Shown: positions 31,476 to 39,377, counted from the first letter of the stretch. The stretch: 41,998 bases of DNA from an uncultured Eubacteriales bacterium (GCA_902799465.1 CADCAS010000011.1:1-41998); one strand, 5' to 3'. Notes: a model not told the origin generated them from the letters alone. Made by a program: numbers and translations.

Positions 31476-33836
31476 TCAGAGTCTGAATATGATGATCTCG
31501 TTTCTGAACGTGCGGGCCGCGGAGTCGAAATACCTGCGGCCGTAGCAGGCCACCTGGATGCGCTCGCCGTCCCGCCGCTGGATCTCGTGGCGCAGATAGG
31601 CCATGCTCCCGCGGTTGAACTGGTTGCTGACGGTCAGCAGATAGTCGGCCCGGTTTTCAAAGGGAATCAGGTCGATCTGTGACATGTGGCCCACGGCCTC
31701 CTCCCGGGTATACCCCGTGATGTCCGTGAAGCTGTCGTCCACCTCGATGATCGTATCGCCGATGTCCAGCAGATACCGGCTGTAGGCGATGGGCACGGTG
31801 GAGCCGGTGGGTTCGGCGGCGAGTACGGACGTCCTCCGATCCTCCGCCTCGGCACTGACCTTCTCGCCCACCGCGATATCCGGGTGCTCCTCGAGCAGAC
31901 GCAGGAACTCCGCGGCCAGCGCCGGGTCGAACTGCCCGCCCGCGTTGTCCCGGATCTCCTGCTGGGCCTTCTCCGGGGACAGAGCCTTGCGGTAGCTGCG
32001 GTCGTTCACCATGGCGTCGTAGGCGTCCACGATGGCGATGATCCTGGACAGGACCGGGATCTCCTCCCCCTTCAGCCCCGCGGGATAGCCCCTGCCGTCC
32101 CAGCGCTCGTGGTGATAGCGGATCATGTCGGCGATGGGCTTCAGCTCATCGGAGGACATGGCGATCTGGTAGCCCTTGTCGGGGTGGGTGCGCAGCACCT
32201 CCCACTCCTGCTCGGCCAGCCTGCCGGGCTTGTTCAGGATCTCCAGCGGGATGCCCACCTTGCCGATGTCGTGCAGCAGGCACAGCAGCTCCAGCTGGGA
32301 CAGCTCCACGTCGCCCAGCCTGATCCGCTCGCCCAGCAGCGCGCCCATGCGCTGCGTCCTGCGGACGTGGTCCTCGGTGTCCGCGTCCGCCTCCTTCAAT
32401 GCCCGCACCAGCGAGGCCAGGAATTGGGAGCGCATGGAATCGGGATTGAGGAGCTTCTTGATGTGGACGCTTCTATAGGCCAGCTCCAGCGCCTCCGCCG
32501 GGGTCCTCCCCTCCAGCGGGCACAGGCCGTAGGCCGTCTGCCGGGGCAGGCCCTCGAGCACGCGCCTGGCGTGCTCCGCCGCCGCGGCCTCGGTCAGATT
32601 GGGGCACAGGGCGATGAGATGAGCCTCCTCGCCGCGAAGGAACTGTGTGTCCTCGGGCATGCAGGCGCGCATCTGCTTGGCCAGGGCGCGTATGGCCTGG
32701 TCCCCGGCATCCACGCCCTCGACGCCGTTGATCCGGCTCAGCCCGATGATGTCGAACACCGCGACGGTGGAGGGCGTGGGCAGCTCGAGGTCCCCCAGGT
32801 GTCCCCGGGAATACTCAAACCCGGTGGTGATGTCCTTCTCGCGGGAGATGTCCGTGAACACATACAAGTTGCCGATGACGCCGCCCTTGCCGTCCCGGAG
32901 CCTGCGATAGTCGCAGCGCAGGGGCACGCGCCCGTCGCACTGTATGCTGAAATCCTCGCTGCCGTCGCGCTCGATGCCCACCGCCTCGCGGAAGTCCGCC
33001 ACCGTGGTGCCCTCGTCCATGCGCACGCCCTGAAGCAGAGCGCGGCTCCGGCGGTTGCACATGATGAACTGGTCCGAGTAGTCGAACAGCACCACGCCCT
33101 GGGCCACGTTCTCCATCACCAGCTTGGACAGCGAATTGAGCATGTCGTTGGCCTTGTAGTCGTAGGCCACCCAGTACATCAGATACAGGCCGATGCTGTA
33201 GCCGAAGGTGGAGCAGTCGATGCGGTTGAAGAAGGAGTCCTTGTCCTGGAACAGGAACATGGCGTTGAGCAGCACCACCATGCCGATGGCCGTGATGATG
33301 AGGAGGTACTGGTTGCGGTACTGCCGCGGGGTCTGGACGCTCTTGAAGATCAGCACGGACAGTATGATGACCACCATGGTGTAGGCGAACACCAGATGGA
33401 CGATGTAGGGCGTCTTCATCTGGTAGGCCACGCCGTAGGGCTCCAGCAGATCGTAGGTCACGGCCTCGCCGGTAAACACGTTGACGCACATCCCGATGGA
33501 ATCCGCCGTGGCCAGGAGCCGGAGGATGGTGTTGGTGTTGCGGCTCACCGCGCGGTCATAGATGCCCGTGGCCAGAAAGGCGTAATACGTGAGGCAGACC
33601 AGCAGAAAGTCGATCCCTATGAACTCGAGAGTGGAGCATACCGAGACCAGCGCCGGGTCCCGCGTGCGCGTGCTGGCCAGATACGCAAGCGTAATCAGCG
33701 CCGCGAAGCTCGCCGACCAGCCCATCGACTTGCCCACCTTGTCCGGCTTTCTGAACGCCTTGACGGCAAAATTGATGTCCACTGCCGAAAGAACCAGGGC
33801 TATAACGGTGTACATCCTCAGTGGTGCGTCCGCCAT
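31476..33836 (-). CDS. 7TM sensor HD-GYP phosphodiesterase with PAS and degenerate GGDEF
   Basis: This 786-residue protein has seven hydrophobic spans (8-226; histidine-kinase-type 7TM sensor), PAS (235-335), a GGDEF-like domain with RGEEA (401-405), HD-GYP (480-655) and a C-terminal PAS (690-780). HD-GYP residues are complete: H490, H522-D523 in LLHDIGKVGIP, H575-H576 and G583-Y584-P585 in HHERWDGRGYP, and D604 in DAYDAM. It should hydrolyse c-di-GMP, to GMP or pGpG. The GGDEF is non-catalytic by sequence and shares the FDI.GL...N layout with those of the EAL protein. ATG 33836 is chosen for GGAGGGTG upstream. It converges with the EAL gene. Confidence 0.9.
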   Translation of the reverse strand: MADAPLRMYTVIALVLSAVDINFAVKAFRKPDKVGKSMGWSASFAALITLAYLASTRTRDPALVSVCSTLEFIGIDFLLVCLTYYAFLATGIYDRAVSRNTNTILRLLATADSIGMCVNVFTGEAVTYDLLEPYGVAYQMKTPYIVHLVFAYTMVVIILSVLIFKSVQTPRQYRNQYLLIITAIGMVVLLNAMFLFQDKDSFFNRIDCSTFGYSIGLYLMYWVAYDYKANDMLNSLSKLVMENVAQGVVLFDYSDQFIMCNRRSRALLQGVRMDEGTTVADFREAVGIERDGSEDFSIQCDGRVPLRCDYRRLRDGKGGVIGNLYVFTDISREKDITTGFEYSRGHLGDLELPTPSTVAVFDIIGLSRINGVEGVDAGDQAIRALAKQMRACMPEDTQFLRGEEAHLIALCPNLTEAAAAEHARRVLEGLPRQTAYGLCPLEGRTPAEALELAYRSVHIKKLLNPDSMRSQFLASLVRALKEADADTEDHVRRTQRMGALLGERIRLGDVELSQLELLCLLHDIGKVGIPLEILNKPGRLAEQEWEVLRTHPDKGYQIAMSSDELKPIADMIRYHHERWDGRGYPAGLKGEEIPVLSRIIAIVDAYDAMVNDRSYRKALSPEKAQQEIRDNAGGQFDPALAAEFLRLLEEHPDIAVGEKVSAEAEDRRTSVLAAEPTGSTVPIAYSRYLLDIGDTIIEVDDSFTDITGYTREEAVGHMSQIDLIPFENRADYLLTVSNQFNRGSMAYLRHEIQRRDGERIQVACYGRRYFDSAARTFRNEIIIFRL

Positions 33837-33898
33837 ACGATCACCCTCCGTTTCCCTGATTCTTTTGACACATTCCTTTAACTTGTCCTTCACTCATT

Positions 33899-33927
33899 AT
33901 TATACAGGAGAAGCGGAGATTTGTCTA
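33899..33927 (-). promoter_or_regulatory. Promoter of the HD-GYP gene
   Basis: TAGACA (33922-33927), 17 bases, TATAAT (33899-33904) on the minus strand, 60 bases before the start codon. Confidence 0.7.
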
Positions 33928-33939
33928 TAACGAATATTT

Positions 33940-34110
33940 ATAGGTAACTGGCAATTGTTCAGGCACCCAGGGAGGACTCCCTCAGTCAGCCTGCGGCTGA
34001 CAGCTCCCTCGGAGAGGGAGCCTGAACGAGGTCCCAAAAGCCTCCCTCTTTGAGGGAGGTGGGCCGCGAAGCGGGTCGGAAGGAGTCCACGATCGAACAG
34101 TTACATCCAT
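33940..34110. repeat. Palindromic repeat P, variant copy 4
   Basis: The core at 33974-34088 has GGACTCCCTCAGTCAGCC and GGCTGACAGCTCCCTC on the left, CCTCCCTCTTTGAGGGAGG in the middle and AGGAGTCC at the right end. This is a divergent subtype of the ACGACCTCTCAGTC element. AATTGTTCAG on the left and GAACAGTTACATCC on the right match the outer ends of copies 6 and 3. Confidence 0.75.
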
Positions 34111-34125
34111 TCAAGACGCGAGAAA

Positions 34126-34157
34126 AACGCCCTCCTGCCAACAGGAAGGCGTCTGAA
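34126..34157 (-). terminator. Terminator for the coiled-coil gene transcript
   Basis: On the minus strand GACGCCTTCCTG, loop TTGG and CAGGAGGGCGT are followed by TTTTTC. It is the only intrinsic terminator downstream of the coiled-coil gene and lies 275 bases past its stop. Confidence 0.8.
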
Positions 34158-34175
34158 GCTGTCCATGCCGGGGGA

Positions 34176-34440
34176 ATCATGCCTCCACGGCTCACGCATG
34201 AATGCGTGAGCCTGTCGCGCAAAATCTGCGGATTTTGCGCGAGGGAGGAAGGGACGCGGAAATTCGCGCCTGACGACACGATGGTACCGATTCCCAGTCG
34301 AAATCGCAAGCGATTTCTTTGTGGGAATCCACATGCACCGGCACAGCCTGTACATGTGATTGAAACAGGTACGATTCGTAACCTTTCTGTAAGATTTCAA
34401 TCCGTCTTATCATTCATGCGTGGGCCGTGATCATGCCTCC
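34176..34440. mobile_element. 244-bp MITE-like element with 19-bp TIRs and target duplication
   Basis: ATCATGCCTCC occurs at 34176-34186 and 34430-34440. Between the copies lie terminal inverted repeats: CACGGCTCACGCATGAATG (34186-34204) and, with one mismatch, its complement (34411-34429). The right copy of the duplication contains the stop codon of the coiled-coil gene. Inside are several further hairpins: GGCTCACGCAT-GA-ATGCGTGAGCC, CGCGCAAAATC-TGCG-GATTTTGCGCG (34216-34241), GATTCCCA/TGGGAATC enclosing GAAATCGC/GCGATTTC (34289-34329), CACATG/CATGTG, and GATTGAAA/TTTCAATC (34358-34402). No transposase ORF fits in it. Transcribed from the gene, it would form a structured 3' UTR before the terminator. 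Confidence 0.75.
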
Positions 34441-35027
34441 GGTTCGGTTTCCTCTTCGATGGGGGGCTCCATGACGGGCACGGGCGGCTCCTCCCCCGCC
34501 TTGAGGTACTCCTGCATCTGGGTGCCGAAGCGGTCCTTGAGGTCGGCGTTCTCGCCGGAGAACAGGGTCTCGCCGGTCTGGGCGGCCACGCGGCTCAGCG
34601 CGTCCATCAGGGTCTTGATCTGGCCCAGGTAATAGTTGTAGCTCTGGCCGAAGGTGCGCACGGTCTCGGCGACGTAGTCCTGGTTCGCCTGACGGTTGTC
34701 CCGGATCTCGTTTTCCAGATTGTGGCGCTGAATGGCCTGATCCCGGGCGAAGGTCTGCTCCTTCTCCTCGATGGAATCGTCGAACTCCTGGTTCTTCTGC
34801 TTGTACAGCTCCCGCAGCCCCTCGTATTCCGCCTTCAGGGAGAGGGCCTCCTCCCGGGCCTTTTCCGCGTCATAGTCCTGCAGCTGGGCTTCGAGGCGGG
34901 AAATCTGCCGGTTGGCGGCGTCGAGCTGCTCCTTGAGGGAGCCGTTTTCCTGGATGACCTGGTTCAGCTTCGACTGCAGCTCCTGGACCTCGCTCTCCAA
35001 CGACGTAATCTGCTTTTTTCCGAACAT
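34431..35027 (-). CDS. Coiled-coil protein, function unknown
   Basis: This is a 198-residue soluble acidic protein. Residues 5-110 form a nearly continuous coiled coil (heptads from ITSLESEVQELQSKLNQVI through KNQEFDDSIEEKEQTF). A helical block NRQANQDYVAETVRTFGQSYNYYLGQI follows, and the tail is acidic and proline-rich (PPVPVMEPPIEEETEPEA). There is no signal peptide or membrane span. It vaguely recalls cytoskeletal or DivIVA-like scaffolds, but I do not recognise the family. The start is uncertain: ATG 35027 gives MFGKKQ; ATG 35036 is too close to AAGGAG. Its stop codon lies in the duplicated target of the adjacent 244-bp element. Confidence 0.65.
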   Translation of the reverse strand: MFGKKQITSLESEVQELQSKLNQVIQENGSLKEQLDAANRQISRLEAQLQDYDAEKAREEALSLKAEYEGLRELYKQKNQEFDDSIEEKEQTFARDQAIQRHNLENEIRDNRQANQDYVAETVRTFGQSYNYYLGQIKTLMDALSRVAAQTGETLFSGENADLKDRFGTQMQEYLKAGEEPPVPVMEPPIEEETEPEA

Positions 35028-35073
35028 GGGCAACATCTCTCCTTCTTCGTTGATTCTAACGCTTTCTGTCATA

Positions 35074-35102
35074 ATAATATCACAAATTCGTCAATATGGC
35101 AA
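35074..35102 (-). promoter_or_regulatory. Promoter of the coiled-coil gene
   Basis: TTGCCA (35097-35102), 17 bases, TATTAT (35074-35079) on the minus strand, about 45 bases before the start. Confidence 0.6.
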
Positions 35103-35144
35103 CTATGAAATTGTATATGACAGCACAGGAAAGAGGATTGCAGG

Positions 35145-35405
35145 TTACCATTCACTCTTCCAAATTGGGATTTGGAGGGGAGAATTAGGAATTAGGAATT
35201 AGGAATGAGGAATTAGGAATTAATAGCAGCTGCTGCGCGTTGTAGGGGCAGCCACAATGGCTGCCCGCCATATACCGAAACAATACGTACTGCTTGGCGG
35301 GCGGCGCATCGCGTCCCTACGCAGCCGAGCCATTTATAATTCCTAATTTCTCATTCCTAATTCCTCATTCATAAATCCCAATTTATCCCATTGACTGAAT
35401 GGTAA
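35145..35405. repeat. Word-arm hairpin repeat, family A, copy 4, with outer inverted repeats
   Basis: AATTAGGAATT-type arms and the family A core (GCAGCTGCTGCGCGTTGTAG; GTCCCTACGCAGCCGAGCCA) are enclosed by AAATTGGGATTT (35162-35173) and its complement (35373-35384). Outside these lies TTACCATTCA (35145-35154) with its complement (35396-35405). This copy shows the clearest element ends. No gene is seen in 35028-35437. Confidence 0.8.
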
Positions 35406-35437
35406 TGATTGCGGGCGCGTTGCGGTGAATGATAGTA

Positions 35438-35719
35438 TTACGCCGCCAAATCCAGCGCTTCCTCGGGGACTTCCTCAGGCTGTCGGGGCGCTTCCTCCAC
35501 CCGCATCACGGGGGCGGGCAGCGGCTCGAAGTCCATGCGCCGGGCGATCTCGCTGTAGCGCATGGTGACATAGCGGTCCCGTCCCGCGGCCCTGAGTCCC
35601 GCGGCGACGGCGAGGCACGCCGCCAGGTCAATCAGGGCGATGCCCCACAGGCCAAATACAGCCGCCGCGACGGCAGCGGCAAGCAGCAGAAAATGGATCA
35701 ACAGGAAGACCAGCATCAT
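35438..35719 (-). CDS. Small membrane protein, function unknown
   Basis: This 93-residue protein has one long or two short hydrophobic spans (MMLVFLLIHFLLLAAAVAAA, then FGLWGIALIDLAACLAVAAG). A cytoplasmic-type tail follows, with DRYVTMRYSEIARRMDF, rich in acidic and proline residues (EEAPRQPEEVPEEALD). The start is uncertain; ATG 35719 is used, and ATG 35755 is possible. No strong ribosome site is visible. Codon use matches neighbours. No family is recognised. Confidence 0.5.
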   Translation of the reverse strand: MMLVFLLIHFLLLAAAVAAAVFGLWGIALIDLAACLAVAAGLRAAGRDRYVTMRYSEIARRMDFEPLPAPVMRVEEAPRQPEEVPEEALDLAA

Positions 35720-35796
35720 CGTCTCACGGCCCTTCGCTTCGGTTTGTACAACCATGATACGGGTTGAATGTGACACCCACGTTATCTGCGGCGGGT

Positions 35797-35802
35797 ATTA
35801 TA
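35797..35802 (-). promoter_or_regulatory. Possible -10 upstream of the small membrane protein
   Basis: TATAAT on the minus strand within GGTATAATACC. No convincing -35 is seen, so this is weak. Confidence 0.3.
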
Positions 35803-35883
35803 CCGATTTTCGTTTTACAGAAATTGGACCCGGCACAACGCCGCCTGATGCCCCGTAAATCCCCAATCTTCATACTTTCACAC

Positions 35884-35911
35884 TTGTTCTGACGCAGTTT
35901 TATGCTATAAT
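35884..35911 (+). promoter_or_regulatory. Promoter of the transglutaminase-like gene
   Basis: TTGTTC (35884-35889), 16 bases, TATAAT (35906-35911), with extended -10 TGC directly before it. A GC-rich leader hairpin (GCCCGCGC / GCGGGCGC, about 35938-35968) follows before the ribosome site. Confidence 0.7.
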
Positions 35912-35990
35912 GTAGATTAGAAAATTATAGCAATGCGGCCCGCGCCCGGCTGGGGTGCGGCGGGCGCTCTTTGGAATGGGAGGAATGAGC

Positions 35991-37925
35991 ATGATGGATG
36001 TGAAGCGGCTGTTGATCGGGCTTTTGTTCCTGGCGCTGCTGGCTCTGCCCGCGGCGATGGCCGAGGAGGTCTACACGGTCGAACCGGAGCCGCTGGGCGA
36101 GGTGACCCATATCATCGACGAGGGCATCACCAGCGACGAAGCCCTGGAGGGCTACCTGGCCGGACTGATGGGCGTGCGCACCGGCGGCCTGTTCACCCCG
36201 CGAAACGTGGGCGGGGATCTGTCGGGCATCAACCGTTCCCTGTATGACTACCTGGCGCCCCTGATCGCCCAGGTGGCCGCGGGCGACCGCACGTCCACGG
36301 CCTTCGAGGTGCCCCTGTCCGTGCTGGGCATGGACGGCGTGCGCTTCACCGCCCAGGACCTGGGCGTGAGCCGGGTCATCACCGACGAGGGCAAGATCGA
36401 CGCCACCGCCAAGGCCGCGCTTCAAAAGAAGGTCGCCTACGATACCTCCCTGCTGAACGCGCTTTTGTGGGATCATCCCTATGAGCTTTACTGGTTCGAC
36501 AAGACCACCGGCATGAGCGGCTCGTATCCCTCCGTCAGCGGCAGCTACACCAAGAGCCACACCAACGACACCATCTTCTTCAACAGCAGCATGGTGGTGC
36601 GCTTCGCGGTGGCCCCGGAATTCTCCGCCGGCAGCTTCACCTTCAACGCCAGCACGGCCCAGACCGCGCAGAAAGCGGCGCAGACGGCCAGGGACGTGGT
36701 GCGCAAGTACGCCGGGGTCTCGGACTACGCCAAGCTGGTGGGCTACAAGGAGACCATCTGCGCCATGACCAGCTACAACCGGGCGGCCGCCGAGAGCACC
36801 GACGGCGTCTACGGCAATCCCTGGCAGCTCATCTGGGTGTTTGACGGCGACGCCTCCACCACTGTGGTGTGCGAGGGCTACGCCAAGGCGTTCCAGTACC
36901 TCTGCGACATGACCGACTTCCAGGACGACGCCATCACCTGCTATTCCATCTCGGGCAAGATCGACAATTCCAACCACATGTGGAACATCGTCCACATGCC
37001 CAACAACAAGAATTACCACGTGGACGTGACCAACTGCGACGAAAACTCGGTGGGCTCCCCGGACCTGCTGTTCATGGTGGGCTCGTCGAACGGCGGCCCC
37101 AGCGTGGGCTACACCTTCTCGCTGCGGCGGGACGTGCCCTACACCTACAACGCCGCCACGCTGCGGGTGCTCCGCTCCACGGACCTGACCCTGTCCGAGC
37201 ACAGCTACCTGGAGGATACCACCGTTCCCGTGGACGAGGCGCACTTCAAGGACGCCGGGCTGCGCGCCGCGGTGGCGTCCACCATCGACACCGACGGCAG
37301 CGGCTATCTGGACGCGGAGGAGATCGCCGCCGCCACGTCCCTGAACATCAGCGGGCGCGGCGTGACCCGGCTGGACGGCGTGGAGTACCTCACCGCGCTG
37401 ACCTCCCTGGACGCCACCAACAACAATCTCGCCGAGCTGGACGTGACCCTCATGCCCAAGCTCACCACCCTGCTGTGCGCCGGGAACCCGCTCAACACGC
37501 TGGACGTGTCCGAGAACGCCACCCTGACGGGCCTGGCCCTGTCCTCCGGCAGCCGCAGCGTCTCCGGCGGGGCCAAGCGCTACGCCTCCGGCAGCAACGC
37601 TCTGAGCTGCGACCTGGGCGTGCGGATCTTCACCGGCGCGGGCTTCGAGCACATCATCAACATCCCCCAGCTGGTCCCCGCCATCCCCGCCCGCGCCTTC
37701 GAGGGCGTGGCCGGTGAGGAGGTCGTGGTGCCCGACGGGTGCCAGAGCATCGGCAGCCGCGCCTTCGCCGCCTGCCCCAACCTGGCCCTAATCACCATTC
37801 CCGCCAGCGTCTCCACCATCGCCGACGACGCCTTCGCCGATTCCCCCGACGTGTTCATCGTCTCTCCCAGCGCAACCGTGCGGCAGTGGGCAACGAGCCA
37901 CGGGATCAACAGCGCTGAGGAGTAG
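35991..37925 (+). CDS. Secreted transglutaminase-like protein with EF-hand and LRR repeats
   Basis: This 644-residue protein has a signal peptide (RLLIGLLFLALLALPAAMA, cleaved near AMA-EE). A transglutaminase-like fold carries the Cys-His-Asp triad C294 (VCEGYAKAF), H329 (HMWNIVHM) and D345 (HVDVT). It is followed by one canonical EF-hand loop (433-444, DTDGSGYLDAEE), leucine-rich repeats (about 450-540) and a BspA-type repeat (IPARAF, VVVPDGCQSIGSRAF, ITIPASVSTIADDAF). No LPXTG or lipobox is seen. Bacterial relatives act as secreted peptidases or crosslinkers. GGGAGG lies 7 bases before ATG 35991. The substrate is unknown. Confidence 0.82.
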   Translation: MMDVKRLLIGLLFLALLALPAAMAEEVYTVEPEPLGEVTHIIDEGITSDEALEGYLAGLMGVRTGGLFTPRNVGGDLSGINRSLYDYLAPLIAQVAAGDRTSTAFEVPLSVLGMDGVRFTAQDLGVSRVITDEGKIDATAKAALQKKVAYDTSLLNALLWDHPYELYWFDKTTGMSGSYPSVSGSYTKSHTNDTIFFNSSMVVRFAVAPEFSAGSFTFNASTAQTAQKAAQTARDVVRKYAGVSDYAKLVGYKETICAMTSYNRAAAESTDGVYGNPWQLIWVFDGDASTTVVCEGYAKAFQYLCDMTDFQDDAITCYSISGKIDNSNHMWNIVHMPNNKNYHVDVTNCDENSVGSPDLLFMVGSSNGGPSVGYTFSLRRDVPYTYNAATLRVLRSTDLTLSEHSYLEDTTVPVDEAHFKDAGLRAAVASTIDTDGSGYLDAEEIAAATSLNISGRGVTRLDGVEYLTALTSLDATNNNLAELDVTLMPKLTTLLCAGNPLNTLDVSENATLTGLALSSGSRSVSGGAKRYASGSNALSCDLGVRIFTGAGFEHIINIPQLVPAIPARAFEGVAGEEVVVPDGCQSIGSRAFAACPNLALITIPASVSTIADDAFADSPDVFIVSPSATVRQWATSHGINSAEE

Positions 37926-38215
37926 GGAGTAGGCAGTAGGCAGTAGGCAGTAGGGAGTAGGGGGAGAACGGCAGGGGTTCGTGCTTCGATTGATACAGAT
38001 CACGCATATTGTCAGGATGAGGGGACGACCTTTCAAAGCTGCCAATGCTGACGCATCGTCCTCTTTCTCGGCTCCCCTCCCAGGGGAGCTGTCACCGCCG
38101 AGGCGGTGACTGAGAGGTCGTTCCCCGACCTTCCTTGAAGTCCTTCCCCTCAACAGAAGCAGACGCTCTGCCGTAACCCCCCCTACTCCCTACTCCCTAC
38201 TCCCTACTCCCTAAA
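37918..38215. repeat. Compound repeat: family B word arms around repeat P (copy 5)
   Basis: GGGAGTAGGCAGTAGG-type words on the left face CTACTCCCTACTCCC words on the right. Inner arms (GAACGGCAGGGG..GCTTC and its complement near 38155-38178) match those of the compound copy at 15.85 kb. The enclosed repeat P core (38024-38121) ends GACTGAGAGGTCGT. It lies directly after the transglutaminase-like gene. Confidence 0.8.
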
Positions 38216-38221
38216 TTTAAT

Positions 38222-38250
38222 TTGACTTTTCCCCCCAACAGTGGTACAAT
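38222..38250 (+). promoter_or_regulatory. Promoter of the riboswitch-antiporter unit
   Basis: TTGACT (38222-38227), 17 bases, TACAAT (38245-38250), with TGG in extended -10 position. Transcription would start just before the riboswitch. Confidence 0.8.
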
Positions 38251-38255
38251 GCGGG

Positions 38256-38350
38256 GCAATGAGGGAGTAGTTGGCGCTTTGGCGCAGCACGTCAACAATC
38301 GCGGTCCGGGATGTCCGGCCTGGCGTGCTTTAATTAATGAGACTCATGGC
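38256..38350 (+). ncRNA. yybP-ykoY-type Mn(II) riboswitch
   Basis: The conserved 5' GGGAGTAG (38263-38270) is followed by a GGCGC/GCGC hairpin. Then comes an AGCACG...CGTGCT helix (38285-38330) holding GTCAACAATCGCGG and CCGGCCTGG, the usual loop-3 side. The closing ATGAGACTCAT region has CTCAT (38343-38347) pairing with ATGAG (38259-38263) as P1. The P1 3' strand is shared with the terminator stem that follows. In known members Mn(II) binding stabilises P1 and allows readthrough. Here that would raise antiporter expression at high manganese. Confidence 0.8.
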
Positions 38351-38380
38351 ATACAATAAAGCCATGAGTCTCTTTATATG
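38339..38380 (+). terminator. Riboswitch-controlled intrinsic terminator
   Basis: GAGACTCATGGC (38339-38350), a 10-base loop and the exact 12-bp complement (38361-38372) are followed by TTTATAT. It competes with the riboswitch P1 helix for CTCAT, so the two folds exclude each other. Confidence 0.85.
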
Positions 38381-38420
38381 CCGGCGCGCGGCTCCCGACA
38401 ACACGAGGAGGCAATCGTAT

Positions 38421-39377
38421 ATGAGTCCTGTCGTCATCATACTGCTGTTCCTACTGGGCCTGGTGCTGATCATCAAGGGCGGCGACTTCTTTGTGGACGC
38501 GGCGTCGTGGATCGCGGAGGTCTCGGGGGTGCCGAAGTTCCTGATCGGCGCCACCATCGTCAGTCTGGGAACCACCATGCCGGAGCTGCTGGTGTCGCTG
38601 ATGGCCTCGGCCAGCGGGTCCATCGGCATCGCGGTGGGCAATGCGGTGGGCTCGGTGACGGCCAACATCGGACTGATCATGGGTATCTCGGTGGTCTGTA
38701 TCGCCGCGGCCATCGACCGGCGCGCGCAGGCCTTCAAGTTCATCATGATGGCAGTGGCCATCGGGCTGCTGCTGGCATTCTCTCTGGGCGGAAGCCTGTC
38801 CATCGCCGGGTCCGTGGTGCTGCTGATACTGTTCGTTGCCTACATGGTGGAGTCCGTGATGGGCGCGCGCAAGGCCATGCGCGCGGACAGCGGCGAGGGC
38901 CGGCCCGAGAAGGACCGCAGGACCGTCATCACCAACATCATCAAGTTCTTCGCGGGCGTGGCGGGCATCGTCATCGGCGCGCGGCTGATGGTGGACTACG
39001 GCACGGAGCTGGCGCGGCTGTTCGGCGTGCCCGAGAGCATCATCGGCGCCACGCTGGTGGCCGTCGGCACCTCCCTGCCCGAGCTGGTCACCACCGTCAC
39101 CGCCATCGTCAAGAAGCAGTCCAGCCTGTCCATCGGCAACATCATCGGGGCCAACATCATCGACCTGACCCTGATCCTCCCGCTGTGCAGCGTGGTCTCC
39201 GGCAAGGCCCTCCCCATCCTCCGGCAGAACATCACCCTGGACATGCCCTTCTGCTTCGGCCTGGTGCTCCTCGCCGTGCTCCCGCCCCTGATCACCGGCA
39301 AATTCCACAAATGGCAGGGCGTGGCGATGCTCGGTGTCTACGCGGTCTATATCGGGTTGCTCGTCGTGGGAATCTGA
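38421..39377 (+). CDS. CaCA-family cation antiporter (YrbG-like), probably riboswitch-controlled
   Basis: This 318-residue protein has about ten spans and the two inverted alpha repeats of the Ca2+/cation antiporter family: GATIVSLGTTMPELLVS (43-59) and GATLVAVGTSLPELVTT (about 209-225), each with a second part (GNAVGSVTANIGL; GNIIGANIIDLTL). These differ from the usual GSNIxN, since V and D replace an asparagine, so ion choice may be altered. Family members exchange Ca2+ for Na+ or H+. The Mn-type riboswitch upstream suggests Mn2+ export here. GAGGAGG precedes ATG 38421; upstream in-frame starts lie inside the terminator. Confidence 0.88.
   Translation: MSPVVIILLFLLGLVLIIKGGDFFVDAASWIAEVSGVPKFLIGATIVSLGTTMPELLVSLMASASGSIGIAVGNAVGSVTANIGLIMGISVVCIAAAIDRRAQAFKFIMMAVAIGLLLAFSLGGSLSIAGSVVLLILFVAYMVESVMGARKAMRADSGEGRPEKDRRTVITNIIKFFAGVAGIVIGARLMVDYGTELARLFGVPESIIGATLVAVGTSLPELVTTVTAIVKKQSSLSIGNIIGANIIDLTLILPLCSVVSGKALPILRQNITLDMPFCFGLVLLAVLPPLITGKFHKWQGVAMLGVYAVYIGLLVVGI

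Noticed and set aside
34355..34405. CRISPR-like ends (GATTGAAAC, TTTCAATCC)
   Set aside because: The two are arms of one hairpin in the 244-bp element; there are no regularly spaced repeats and no cas genes.
34186..34429. Integron attC site
   Set aside because: The element has symmetrical TIRs and a target duplication and lacks the GTTRRRY/RYYYAAC simple sites.
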